Below are positions 1 to 6,004 of a stretch of DNA of 6,004 bases, one piece after another (position 1 is the stretch's first letter; the number at the start of each line of letters is the position of its first letter). The notes under the pieces are model-generated. The model was not told the origin of the DNA. It saw nothing but the letters and a program-made list of their open reading frames with translations, and ran no database searches. This DNA comes from Gemmatimonadota bacterium (GTDB lineage: Bacteria; Gemmatimonadota; Gemmatimonadetes; Longimicrobiales; Longimicrobiaceae), in contig JAFAYN010000011.1 of assembly GCA_019240375.1 (NCBI GenBank), positions 1 to 6,004 of the forward strand, given 5' to 3'. The position numbers and the translations under genes were made by a program.

Positions 1-1034
1 GGCCCGCCCACGTACAGCTCGCCGGGGACGCCCACCGGGACCCGGTCGAGCCAGCGGTCGAGGACGTGCACCCTGCGGTCGCCGACCGGCCGCCCGATCG
101 GGATCGCCCGCGTCTCCGGGTCGCGCGGAACGACGTGGCAGTTGGTGAACACGGTGCACTCGGACGGCCCGTACCCGTTCACGATCCGGGTGTCGGGGAG
201 GAGTTCCTGCGCGCGCCTGACGTGCGGCGGGGAAAGGGCCTCGCCGCCGACCATGAGCTGGCGCACCCCGGCGAGCATCCCCGGGTCGGTGTCCACGATG
301 GCGTTGAAGAAGGCCGCGGGGAGCCAGAGGGTGGTCACCCCGTGGCGCCGGATCAGCCCGGCGAGGACCGCCGGCTCCGGGGTCCGCCCCGGGTACAGCA
401 CGGTCCGTCCGCCCAGGAGGAGCGCCGGCCACAGCTCCAGGGTGCACCCGTCCCAGGAGGTGGAGGAGTGCTGCAGCAGCACCTGCTCCGCGTCGTAGCG
501 GACGTGGTCGACCCCCCAGAAAAAGCCGGGGATCGCCCGGTGCGGCACCTCGGATCCCTTGGGGATGCCCGTGGATCCGGAGGTGTAGATCACGTACAGC
601 AGGTTGTCGGGCGTCACCGCCACGCGCGGGTTGGTCTCGCTTTCCAGCGCGATTCGCGGCCAGTCGGCGTCCAGGCGCATCACCTCGGCCGGGTGCGCCG
701 GGAGGGCGTCCGCGAGCGCTCCCGAGGTGAGGAGGACCGGCACCGCCGTTTCCTCCAGCATCAGGGCGAGCCGCTCCGCCGGGTACTCGGGGTCGAGGGG
801 AACGTAGGCTCCCCCGGCCTTGAGGATCCCCAGGATGGCGACCACCATCTCCGGCGAGCGCTCCATCAGGATCCCCACCCGCGCGTCCGGGCCGATCCCC
901 CGCGCCCGGAGGTGGTGCGCGAGCTGGTTGGAGCGGCGGTTCAGCTCCGCGTAGGTGAGCGCTTCGTCGCCGGCGAGCACCGCCACCGCCCCCGGCGTCC
1001 GCTCCACCTGCGCCTCGAACAGCTCGTGCACGCA
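1..1034 (-). other. Adenylation domain A2, partial (cut at motif A6); valine-like code DGLWMGGVF
   Basis: This is the first ~344 residues (1657-2000) of the adenylation domain of the next module. Visible cores are LTYAEL (A1, 1682-1687), LKAGGAYVPLDP (A2, 1727-1738), YTSGSTGIPKG (A3, 1806-1816), SWDGCTLELW (A4), NGYGPSE (A5, 1942-1948) and GELYVGG, where the window ends inside A6. Motifs A7-A10, including Lys517, are missing only because of the window edge. Pocket residues placed by motif are D235 (450-452), G236, L239, W278 (324-326), M299, G301, G322 (174-176), V330 and F331. Recalled valine codes read DALWIGGTFK and DAFWIGGTFK, so Val or another branched aliphatic residue is the best guess. 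Loop lengths differ from PheA by one to three residues here, so the positions at 278 and 299 are less secure than in A1. The A4 core has Trp in place of the usual Phe before Asp235. Confidence 0.9.
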
Positions 1035-4000
1035 GCGGTCGCTCGGGATCGCCGCCGCGGCGGGCGCGCTTTCAAGCGCGGCCAGCTCCGCGCGCGCCGC
1101 GTCCGTCAGCAGCGGGAGCGCCGAGACGCGGCGGTCCGCCCCCGCGGCCACCCCCTCCAGCAGGGTGCGGAAGTGCTCCATCATCCGCTCGATGGTCGCC
1201 GCGTCGAACAGGTCGGTGGCGTACTCCACCACCCCGGCGAGCCCATCCTCGCCCTCGGCGAGCGAGAGCGTCAGGTCGAACTCCGAGGTGGTTTCCCCGC
1301 GCTCCAGCGCGGCCGCCTCCACCCCGGGGAGCGCCAGCTCGCCGGTGGAGGTGTTCTGCAGGGCGAACATCACCTGGAACAGGGGGGAGCGGCTCAGGTC
1401 GCGCTCCACCCCCAGCTCGTCCACCAGCCGCTCGAAGGGGAGGTCCTGGTGGTCGTAGGCTCCCAGCGTCTCGCCCCGCACCCGCGCCAGCAGCTCGCGG
1501 AACGAGGGATCGCCCGACAGGTCGGCGCGCAGCGCGAGCGTGTTGACGAAGAAGCCGATCATCCCCTCCGTCTCGCCCCGCGTCCGCCCGGCGATGGGGG
1601 AGCCCACCACCACGTCGTCCTCGCCCGTGTAGCGGGCCAGGAGGAGCTGCCACGCCGCGAGCAGCGTCATGAACAGGGTGGCTCCCTCGGTCTTCGAGAG
1701 CGCCTTCAGCGGCCCGACCACCGAGGAGGGCACCCGGAAGTGGACGAGCGCCCCGCGGAAGCTCTGCACCGCCGGCCGCGGCCGGTCGGTGGGAAGCTCC
1801 AGCAGCCCGGGCGCGCCGGCCAGCCGCTCCGTCCAGTACGCGAGCTGCCCGTCCAGCACCTCGCCGGCCAGGTACTCGCGCTGCCAGACGGCGTAGTCGG
1901 CGTACTGCACCTCCGGCTCGGCCAGCGGCGACGCGGCCCCGCTCCGGAACGCCCCGTAGAGCGCCTCCAGCTCGCGGAACAGGACGCCCATGCTCCACCC
2001 GTCGCTGACGACGTGGTGCATGCAGAGCAGGAGGAGGTGGTCGTCGGGGGCAACGCGCAGCAGCGAGGCCCGGAAGAGCGGGCCCGCTTCCAGGTCGAAG
2101 GGGAGCGCCGCGTCCCGCGCCGTGCGGCGCAGGGCCTCCGCCTCCCGCTCCTCCGCCGGGAGCCCGGCGAGGTCGTCCACCGCGAGTGTCAGGGAGGGGG
2201 CGACGACGTGCTGGAAGGCGCGTCCCTCCACCGGGCGGAAGACGGTGCGCAGCGACTCGTGTCTGCGGACCACCTCCTCAAGGGCACGCCGCAGCGCGTC
2301 CACGTCCAGCGCGCCCCGGAGGCGCACCGGGTGGGGGATGTTGTAGGCGGCGCGCCCGGGCTCAAGCTGCTCCACGAACCAGAGCCGCTCCTGCGCGAAG
2401 GAGAGCGGAAACCCTTCCGTGCCGTCGCGGGGGGCGCGCAGCAGGGGGAGGGAGGGGTAGCGGCGGATCTCCCTGCGGGCGCTTTCCGCCCTTTCGGCGA
2501 GCCGCGCCACCGTGGCCGCCTCGAAGAGCGCCCGGACGGGGAGGTCCACCCCCAGCGCCTGCCGGATGCGCGAGATCATGCGGGTGGCGAGCAGCGAGTG
2601 GCCGCCCAGCTCCAGGAAGCCGTCGTGGACGCCCACGCGCTCCACCCCCAGGACCGCGCTCCACACCCCGGCAAGGATCTCCTCCGTGGGGGTGCGGGGC
2701 GCCACGTAGCCGGACTCCAGGCCCAGCGCGTCGGGGGCCGGGAGCGCCCGGCGGTCCACCTTGCCGTTGGGGGTGAGGGGGAACTCCTCCATCACCACGA
2801 AGGCCGAGGGGACCATGTACTCCGGGAGCGCCTCGCGGAGCGCGTCGCGCACCGCGCCCACGGTGGGAGCCTTCCCCGCCTCGGGGACCAGGTAGGCGAC
2901 CAGGCGCGGCCCGGTGCGCTCCTGCAGCGCGACGGCCGCGGCCTCGCGGACCCCGGCGCACCGGGAAAGCGCGGCCTCCACCTCGCCCAGCTCGATGCGG
3001 AAGCCGCGCACCTTGACCTGCGCGTCCACCCGCCCCAGGAACTCCACCTCGCCCGTGGCGAGCCAGCGCGTCCGGTCACCGGTGCGGTACAGCCGCGCCC
3101 CCGCCTCGCCCCCGAAGGGATCCGGGACGAAGCGCTCCGCCGTCAGCTCCGCGCGGTTCAGGTACCCCCGCGTGATCCCCACCCCGCCGATGTACAGCTC
3201 GCCGGGAACGCCCACCGGGACCGGGTTCATCCGGGGGTCCAGGACGTACACGCGGGCGTTGTCGATGGGGGCGCCCAGCGTCACCCGTCCTTCTCCGGGG
3301 AGCGCCCGGGCGTAGGTCGCCCAGATGCTCGCCTCGGTCGGTCCGTAGCAGTTGTAGAAGCACCGGCCCGTCGCCCACCGGTCCACCACGTCCGGGGCGC
3401 ACGCCTCGCCGCCGGTCACCACCATGCGGACGCTCCGCAGCGTGTCGGAGGGGAGGGCGGCGAGCGCCGAGGGGGGAAGGGTGAGGATGGTGATCCCCTC
3501 CTCGTCCAGCCACCGCGCCATGTCCGGCCCCGGGAGCAGCGCCTCGCCGACGGGGAGGACCAGTGCCGCGCCGGCCAGCAGGGCCGGGCCGATCTCCGAC
3601 ACCGAGGCGTCGAAGCTGAACGACACGAACTGCAGGACACGGTCGTCCGCCCGCACCCCGAACGCCCGGGCCTGCGCCACCGTGGCGTGCACCATCCCCC
3701 GGTGCGACACCAGCACCCCCTTGGGGCGGCCGGTGGAGCCGGAGGTGTAGATCACGTACGCCCCGTTGCCCGGGAGCACCACCACCTCGGGGGCGGCCCC
3801 GCTCTCGCGCTCCAGCACCTCGTGGTCGCGGTCCAGGCACACCACCGCCATGCTTTCCACCGGGAGACCGGCGACCAGGGAGCCGCGGGTCACCACCACG
3901 TGCGCGTCCGAGTCTTCCAGCATGTACTGCAGCCGCTCGCGCGGGTACGATGGATCGAGCGGAACGTAGGCGGCGCCGGCCTTGAGGATCCCCAGCATCC

Positions 4001-6004
4001 CCACGATCATCTCGGGGGAGCGCTCGAGCGAAAGGGCGACGCGCGACTCGGCCCGCACGCCCAGGCCACCCAGGTGGCGGGCGAGGCGGTTGGCCGCGAC
4101 CTCCAGCTCCCGGTAGGTCATCCGCCGGTCGCCAGCGGTCACGGCGACCGCGTCCGGAGCCGCGGCGGCCCGCTCCGCCACCAGCTCGTGGAAGCAGCGA
4201 TCCCCCGGGTACGCGGCGTCCGTGGCGTTCCACCCCGACACCACCTCGTCCCACTCCGCCCGGGTGAGCGTCCGCAGGTCGGAAAGGCGCGGGTCGCCCT
4301 CCACCGCCATCCCCTCCAGCAGCACCCGGAAGTGGCCCAGGAGGCGCCCCGCCACCTCGGCGTCGAAGCGGTCGGACCGGTACTGCAGGTGCAGCTCCAG
4401 CCCGTCTCCCGGCTCCACCATCAGGGAGAGCGGGTAGCTGGTCATCTCCAGCGCGCGGCTCTCGCGCACCGTGACCCCGCCGCCGGCTCCGGGCCCCGCG
4501 GCGTCGGTGGGGAAGCCCGCGAACACCACCAGGCTCTCGAAGAGCGGCTGGCCGCGCGGGACCTCGCTCCACCCCTGCACCTGCACCAGCGGGGTGTGCT
4601 GGTGCTCCAGCGCCCCGCTCATCCACGCCTGCACCTCGCGCAGCCACCCGGACAGGGCGGCGTCGGGACGCGGGCGCACCCGGACGGGGATGGAGTTGAT
4701 GAACAGCCCCACCATCTCCTCCACGCCGGCCAGCTCCGTGGGCCGTCCCGAGACGGTGGCGCCGAACACCACGTCGTCCTCGCCGGAGTAGCGGGCGAGG
4801 AGGAGCCCCCAGGCTCCCTGCACCACCGTGTTCAGCGTCACCTGGAGCCGCCGGGCCAGGGCGCGCAGCGCCTCCACCGTCGCGGCGGGGATCCGGCCCC
4901 CGGCCTCCCCCACCCCACCCGGTCCGCCCGCGGCGCGATCCACCGAGAAGGGCGTCGGCGCGGTGAAGCCGCGCAGCGCGTCGCGCCAGAACGCCTCGGC
5001 GGGAGCCGGCTCCAGCGCCTCCAGCCACGCCACGTAGTCGTGGAAGGGGCGTGCCCGCGCCGGGGCCAGGACCCCGCCCGCCACGAGCGCGGCGTACGCG
5101 GCGAGCACCTCGCGCAGCACCAGCGCGACCGACCAGCCGTCCAGCAGGATGTGGTGGTGGCTCCAGACGAAGCGGTACTCCGCCTCCCCCGTGCGGATCA
5201 GCGCCAGGCGCTGCAGCGGGGCGCGGCCCAGGTCGAAGCCCGTCTCGCGGTCGGCGGCCAGGAAGGCGTCGAGCCGCGCGTCCGGGGAGTCGCCGCGCCA
5301 GTCGTGCTCGTCCAGCGCCACGGGGACGCTCCGGTGCACCCGCTGCACCGGGGTGTCCAGCTCCTCCCACGCGAAGGAGGTGCGCAGCACCGGGTGACGC
5401 TCCGTCACCGCCGCCCAAGCGCGCCGCAGCGCTTCCGCGTCGACGGCGCCGTCCAGCGAGAGCACCACCTGCTCGAAGTAGATCCCGCTCTCCGCCTCGT
5501 ACAGCGCGTGGAAGAGGATCCCCTGCTGCAGCGGCGACAGGGTGTACAGCTCCTCCATCTCCGCGCCCGCCGCGGCGCACTCGGCCGCCATGCGGTCGAG
5601 CCGGTGCTGCCCGATGCGGGCGAGCGGGAAGTCGGAGGGGGTGAAGCCGCCGGCGCCCGGGGCGCGGCAGTGCGCGATCAGCTCGCGCAGGGCGCCCGCG
5701 TACCTGTCGGCCAGGCGCTCCACGGTGGCGCGCTCGTGTACGCCCTCGCCGTACGTCCACGTCAGCTCCAGCCGCCCGTCGAGCACGCCGCCGTCCACCT
5801 CCAGCAGGTAGCGCCGCTCGCCCGCGGGGGCGCACTCGGCGCCCCGCGCCCCGACCGAGGGCGCGAAGCGCGACCCGGCGAAGGTCTGGTCGTACTGGCC
5901 CAGGTAGTTGAAGCTGACCTGCGGGTGCACGGCCGCGGCGAGCGCTTCGCGCACCGGCTCCGCCCCAAGGTAGCGCAGCATCCCGTAGCCGATCCCCTTC
6001 GCAG
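1..6004 (-). CDS. Multimodular non-ribosomal peptide synthetase, internal fragment (E-C-A-T-C-A), open at both ends
   Basis: This gene encodes a cytoplasmic assembly-line enzyme that selects amino acids, activates them as adenylates, tethers them to carrier domains and joins them into a peptide without the ribosome. The frame has codons whose lowest coordinate is divisible by 3 (6002 down to 3) and gives 2000 residues with no stop. Residue numbers in the other entries count from 6002. Domains in order: E tail (1-113), linker (114-147), DCL condensation (148-580), adenylation A1 (604-1088), carrier (1105-1170), LCL condensation (1197-1633), adenylation A2 (1657-2000, cut). All domain core motifs lie in the same phase, which rules out a net frameshift. 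No thioesterase or reductase release domain is visible, so synthesis continues beyond the low-coordinate edge. The final product is unknown, so no gene symbol is given. NRPS identity is certain from the motifs; substrates are tentative. Confidence 0.98.
12..42. repeat. Inter-domain near-identical tract, copy in A2 (motif A6 region)
   Basis: This 31-base tract matches 3192-3222 at 30 of 31 positions in the same orientation, about 3180 bases away. Both copies encode the V-P-V-G-V-P-G-E-L-Y stretch just before and at motif A6. Other exact matches between the two adenylation domains are 577-597 with 3739-3759 (21 bases, motif A3) and 814-833 with 3976-3995 (20 bases, motif A2). Each falls on a conserved protein motif, so these are homologous coding segments, not a mobile repeat. 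Confidence 0.85.
1104..2414 (-). other. Condensation domain, LCL type (accepts an L-configured donor)
   Basis: This domain joins the L-configured peptidyl donor on the preceding carrier domain to the residue activated by A2. It covers about 437 residues (1197-1633). The C1 motif is SFAQERLWF (residues 1201-1209), typical of LCL domains. The catalytic C3 motif is HHVVSDG (1329-1335, 1998-2018), followed by WSMGVLF. Other landmarks are GEDDVVVGSPIAGR, IGFFVNTLALR (1482-1492), HQDLPFERLV and RSPLFQVMFALQN (around 1538-1550). All catalytic positions are intact. The LCL type agrees with the absence of an E domain in the complete module, so the A1-derived residue should stay L. A heterocyclization domain is excluded because the motif is HHxxxDG rather than DxxxxD. 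Confidence 0.93.
1998..2018 (-). other. Catalytic HHxxxDG motif of the LCL condensation domain
   Basis: The residues read HHVVSDG, preceded by Met and followed by Trp-Ser-Met. All invariant positions are present, so the domain should be catalytically competent. Confidence 0.93.
2493..2687 (-). other. Peptidyl carrier (thiolation, T/PCP) domain
   Basis: This ~66-residue domain (1105-1170) carries the growing chain as a thioester on a phosphopantetheine arm. It starts 16 residues after the A10 motif of A1 with TEEILAGVWSAVLGV, passes through DGFLELGGHSLLATRMISRI and ends with the usual LFEAATVARLAE helix. The attachment serine is in LGGHS. From family knowledge, GGHS is the common form when the next domain is a C domain, while GGDS is common before an E domain. 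Here an LCL C domain follows, so the pattern fits. Length and spacing are ordinary. Confidence 0.95.
2595..2597 (-). other. Phosphopantetheine attachment serine
   Basis: This Ser codon (residue 1136) sits in the LGGHS motif at 2595-2609 of the carrier domain. A phosphopantetheinyl transferase encoded elsewhere must modify it for the module to work. Confidence 0.93.
3192..3222. repeat. Inter-domain near-identical tract, copy in A1 (motif A6 region)
   Basis: This is the partner of the tract at 12-42, differing at one base. The two copies are in the same orientation within one gene, so they could act as short homology for recombination that would swap or delete the C-A-T unit between them. That consequence is inference; only the similarity is seen. 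Confidence 0.85.
3717..3749 (-). other. A3 core (ATP phosphate-binding loop) of adenylation domain A1
   Basis: The residues read YTSGSTGRPKG, matching the AMP-binding signature of the ANL superfamily, in which this Ser/Thr/Gly-rich loop contacts the ATP phosphates. It is intact. The matching motif of A2 is at 555-587 and reads YTSGSTGIPKG. Confidence 0.95.
4263..5561 (-). other. Condensation domain, DCL type (accepts a D-configured donor)
   Basis: This domain forms the peptide bond between the D-configured upstream peptidyl donor and the aminoacyl acceptor loaded by A1. It spans about 433 residues (148-580), normal for the family. The C1 motif is SPLQQGILFH (residues 156-165), the form typical of DCL domains, unlike the SxAQxRLWF form of LCL domains. 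The catalytic C3 motif is HHILLDG (residues 283-289, 5136-5156), with the second His and the Asp-Gly intact and WS following. Further C-domain landmarks are GEDDVVFG (from residue 407), VGLFINSIPVR (431-441) and QPLFESLVVF. All key residues look intact, so it should be active. It lies directly after an E domain, as a DCL domain is expected to. A dual epimerase/condensation type is unlikely because a separate E domain precedes it and no HHxxxxxGD motif is seen near its start. Confidence 0.93.
5136..5156 (-). other. Catalytic HHxxxDG motif of the DCL condensation domain
   Basis: The residues read HHILLDG, preceded by a third His and followed by Trp-Ser. The second His of the motif is the residue linked to catalysis of amide bond formation in C domains, and the Asp supports the fold. 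All invariant positions are present. Confidence 0.93.
5562..5663 (-). other. E-to-C interdomain linker
   Basis: About 34 residues (114-147) join the epimerization domain to the next condensation domain. It carries TPSDFPLA (residues 121-128, 5619-5642) followed by an Arg/Leu/Asp-containing helix, then an Ala/Glu-rich stretch that leads into the first C-domain motif. From family knowledge, a TPSDFPL segment is common directly after E domains. It supports the E call and shows that both domains sit on one polypeptide rather than being split between two proteins with docking domains. Confidence 0.75.
5664..6004 (-). other. Epimerization (E) domain, C-terminal part only
   Basis: This is the last ~113 residues of an E domain, which converts the carrier-bound L-aminoacyl or peptidyl residue of the preceding module to a D/L mixture before transfer. 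Two late core motifs are visible: an E6-like K-G-I-G-Y-G (residues 2-7) and an E7-like FNYLGQ (residues 31-36, 5895-5912). They are followed by the usual helical end with LADRYAGALRELIAHC. The catalytic HHxxxDG and the E3-E5 motifs lie upstream, outside the window, so activity cannot be judged here. An ordinary C domain would lack the GIGYG/FNYLG pair. The D-donor-type C domain that follows fits an E domain here. A degenerate E domain is possible but cannot be tested from this fragment. Confidence 0.9.

Larger units (their letters stand above)
2739..4193 (-). other. Adenylation domain A1, complete; aromatic/Tyr-like specificity code DASTVGCIWK
   Basis: A1 activates an amino acid with ATP and loads it on the adjacent carrier domain. 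It spans ~485 residues (604-1088). Core motifs in order: MTYREL (A1), LKAGAAYVPLDP (A2), YTSGSTGRPKG (A3, residues 752-762), FSFDASVSEI (A4), NCYGPTE (A5, 884-890), GELYIGGVGITRGYL (A6), YRTGD (A7, 972-976), GRVDAQVKVRGFRIE (A8, from 990), LPEYMVP (A9) and NGKVDRRALP (A10). Aligned to GrsA-PheA without gaps from position 235 to 331, the pocket residues are D235 (3609-3611), A236, S239, T278 (3480-3482), V299, G301, C322, I330, W331 and K517 (2760-2762). Asp235 and Lys517, which hold the substrate amino and carboxyl groups, are present. The code shares 6 of 10 positions with DASTVAAVCK, which I recall as a tyrosine code, so an aromatic or large hydrophobic substrate is the best guess. Function is certain; substrate is tentative. 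Confidence 0.93.

Noticed and set aside
1072..1998. A 308-codon minus-strand open frame
   Set aside because: It is in the same false phase, of low-complexity Arg/Gly/Ala composition, and overlaps the LCL condensation domain completely.
1104..2414. Heterocyclization (Cy) domain
   Set aside because: The catalytic motif is HHVVSDG, not DxxxxD, and A2 shows no Cys/Ser/Thr-type code.
5556..5558. Internal Met codon at the E-C junction as a possible separate gene start
   Set aside because: The frame continues upstream through a well-conserved E domain end and linker with no stop, and no spacer or clear ribosome binding site is present, so a separate protein start is not supported.
4263..5561. Dual epimerization/condensation domain instead of DCL
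   Set aside because: A separate E domain sits directly upstream and I see no extra HHxxxxxGD motif near the start of this C domain.
142..5811. Many plus-strand open frames of 65-197 codons
   Set aside because: All are antisense to the NRPS coding sequence, Ser/Arg/Pro-rich, without recognisable domains or consistent ribosome binding sites. They are explained by the GC-skewed codon pattern of the real gene.
3076..5835. A 919-codon open frame on the minus strand in another phase
   Set aside because: It is rich in Arg, Gly, Pro and Ala without any domain motif, and it lies one phase off the true NRPS frame. It is open because high GC at third positions suppresses stops in the shifted phase.
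1..6004. CRISPR array, tRNA/rRNA, insertion sequence, promoter or terminator
   Set aside because: Every base is accounted for by the NRPS frame. The only repeats are coding segments for conserved motifs, and no hairpin-plus-T-run, array spacing or transposase is seen.

Overview
The window is the interior of one very large non-ribosomal peptide synthetase (NRPS) gene on the minus strand. A single reading frame runs from one edge to the other: complete codons lie at 6002 down to 3, giving 2000 consecutive residues. I read it codon by codon and found no stop and no frameshift. Neither the start codon nor the stop codon is inside the window. There is no intergenic DNA, so no promoter, ribosome binding site, terminator or RNA gene can be called.

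In translation order (high to low coordinates) the protein reads: C-terminal end of an epimerization (E) domain of an upstream module; a short E-C linker; a condensation domain of the D-donor type (DCL); a complete adenylation domain (called A1 here); a peptidyl carrier domain (T); a condensation domain of the L-donor type (LCL); and the first two thirds of a second adenylation domain (called A2), cut at core motif A6. The window therefore holds one complete elongation module (C-A-T), the tail of the module before it and the first half of the module after it.

The domain order makes biochemical sense. The upstream E domain presents a D-configured donor, and the next C domain has DCL-type signatures. 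The complete module has no E domain, and the C domain after it has LCL-type signatures. The aligned specificity residues read D-A-S-T-V-G-C-I-W-K for A1 (nearest to a tyrosine/aromatic code, not an exact match to one I remember) and D-G-L-W-M-G-G-V-F for A2 (valine-like, last residue outside the window). A tentative product segment is ...D-Xaa - aromatic-like L-residue - Val-like residue..., with the third stereocentre unknown.

The DNA is very GC-rich, with third codon positions almost all G or C. This creates long false open frames in the other phases and on the plus strand. Composition and protein style suit a high-GC bacterium with large NRPS clusters, such as Gemmatimonadota (Longimicrobium-like), Myxococcota or Actinomycetota. 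My impression leans to the first, but this is recollection of sequence style rather than a search result. I see no mobile element, CRISPR array or non-NRPS system.
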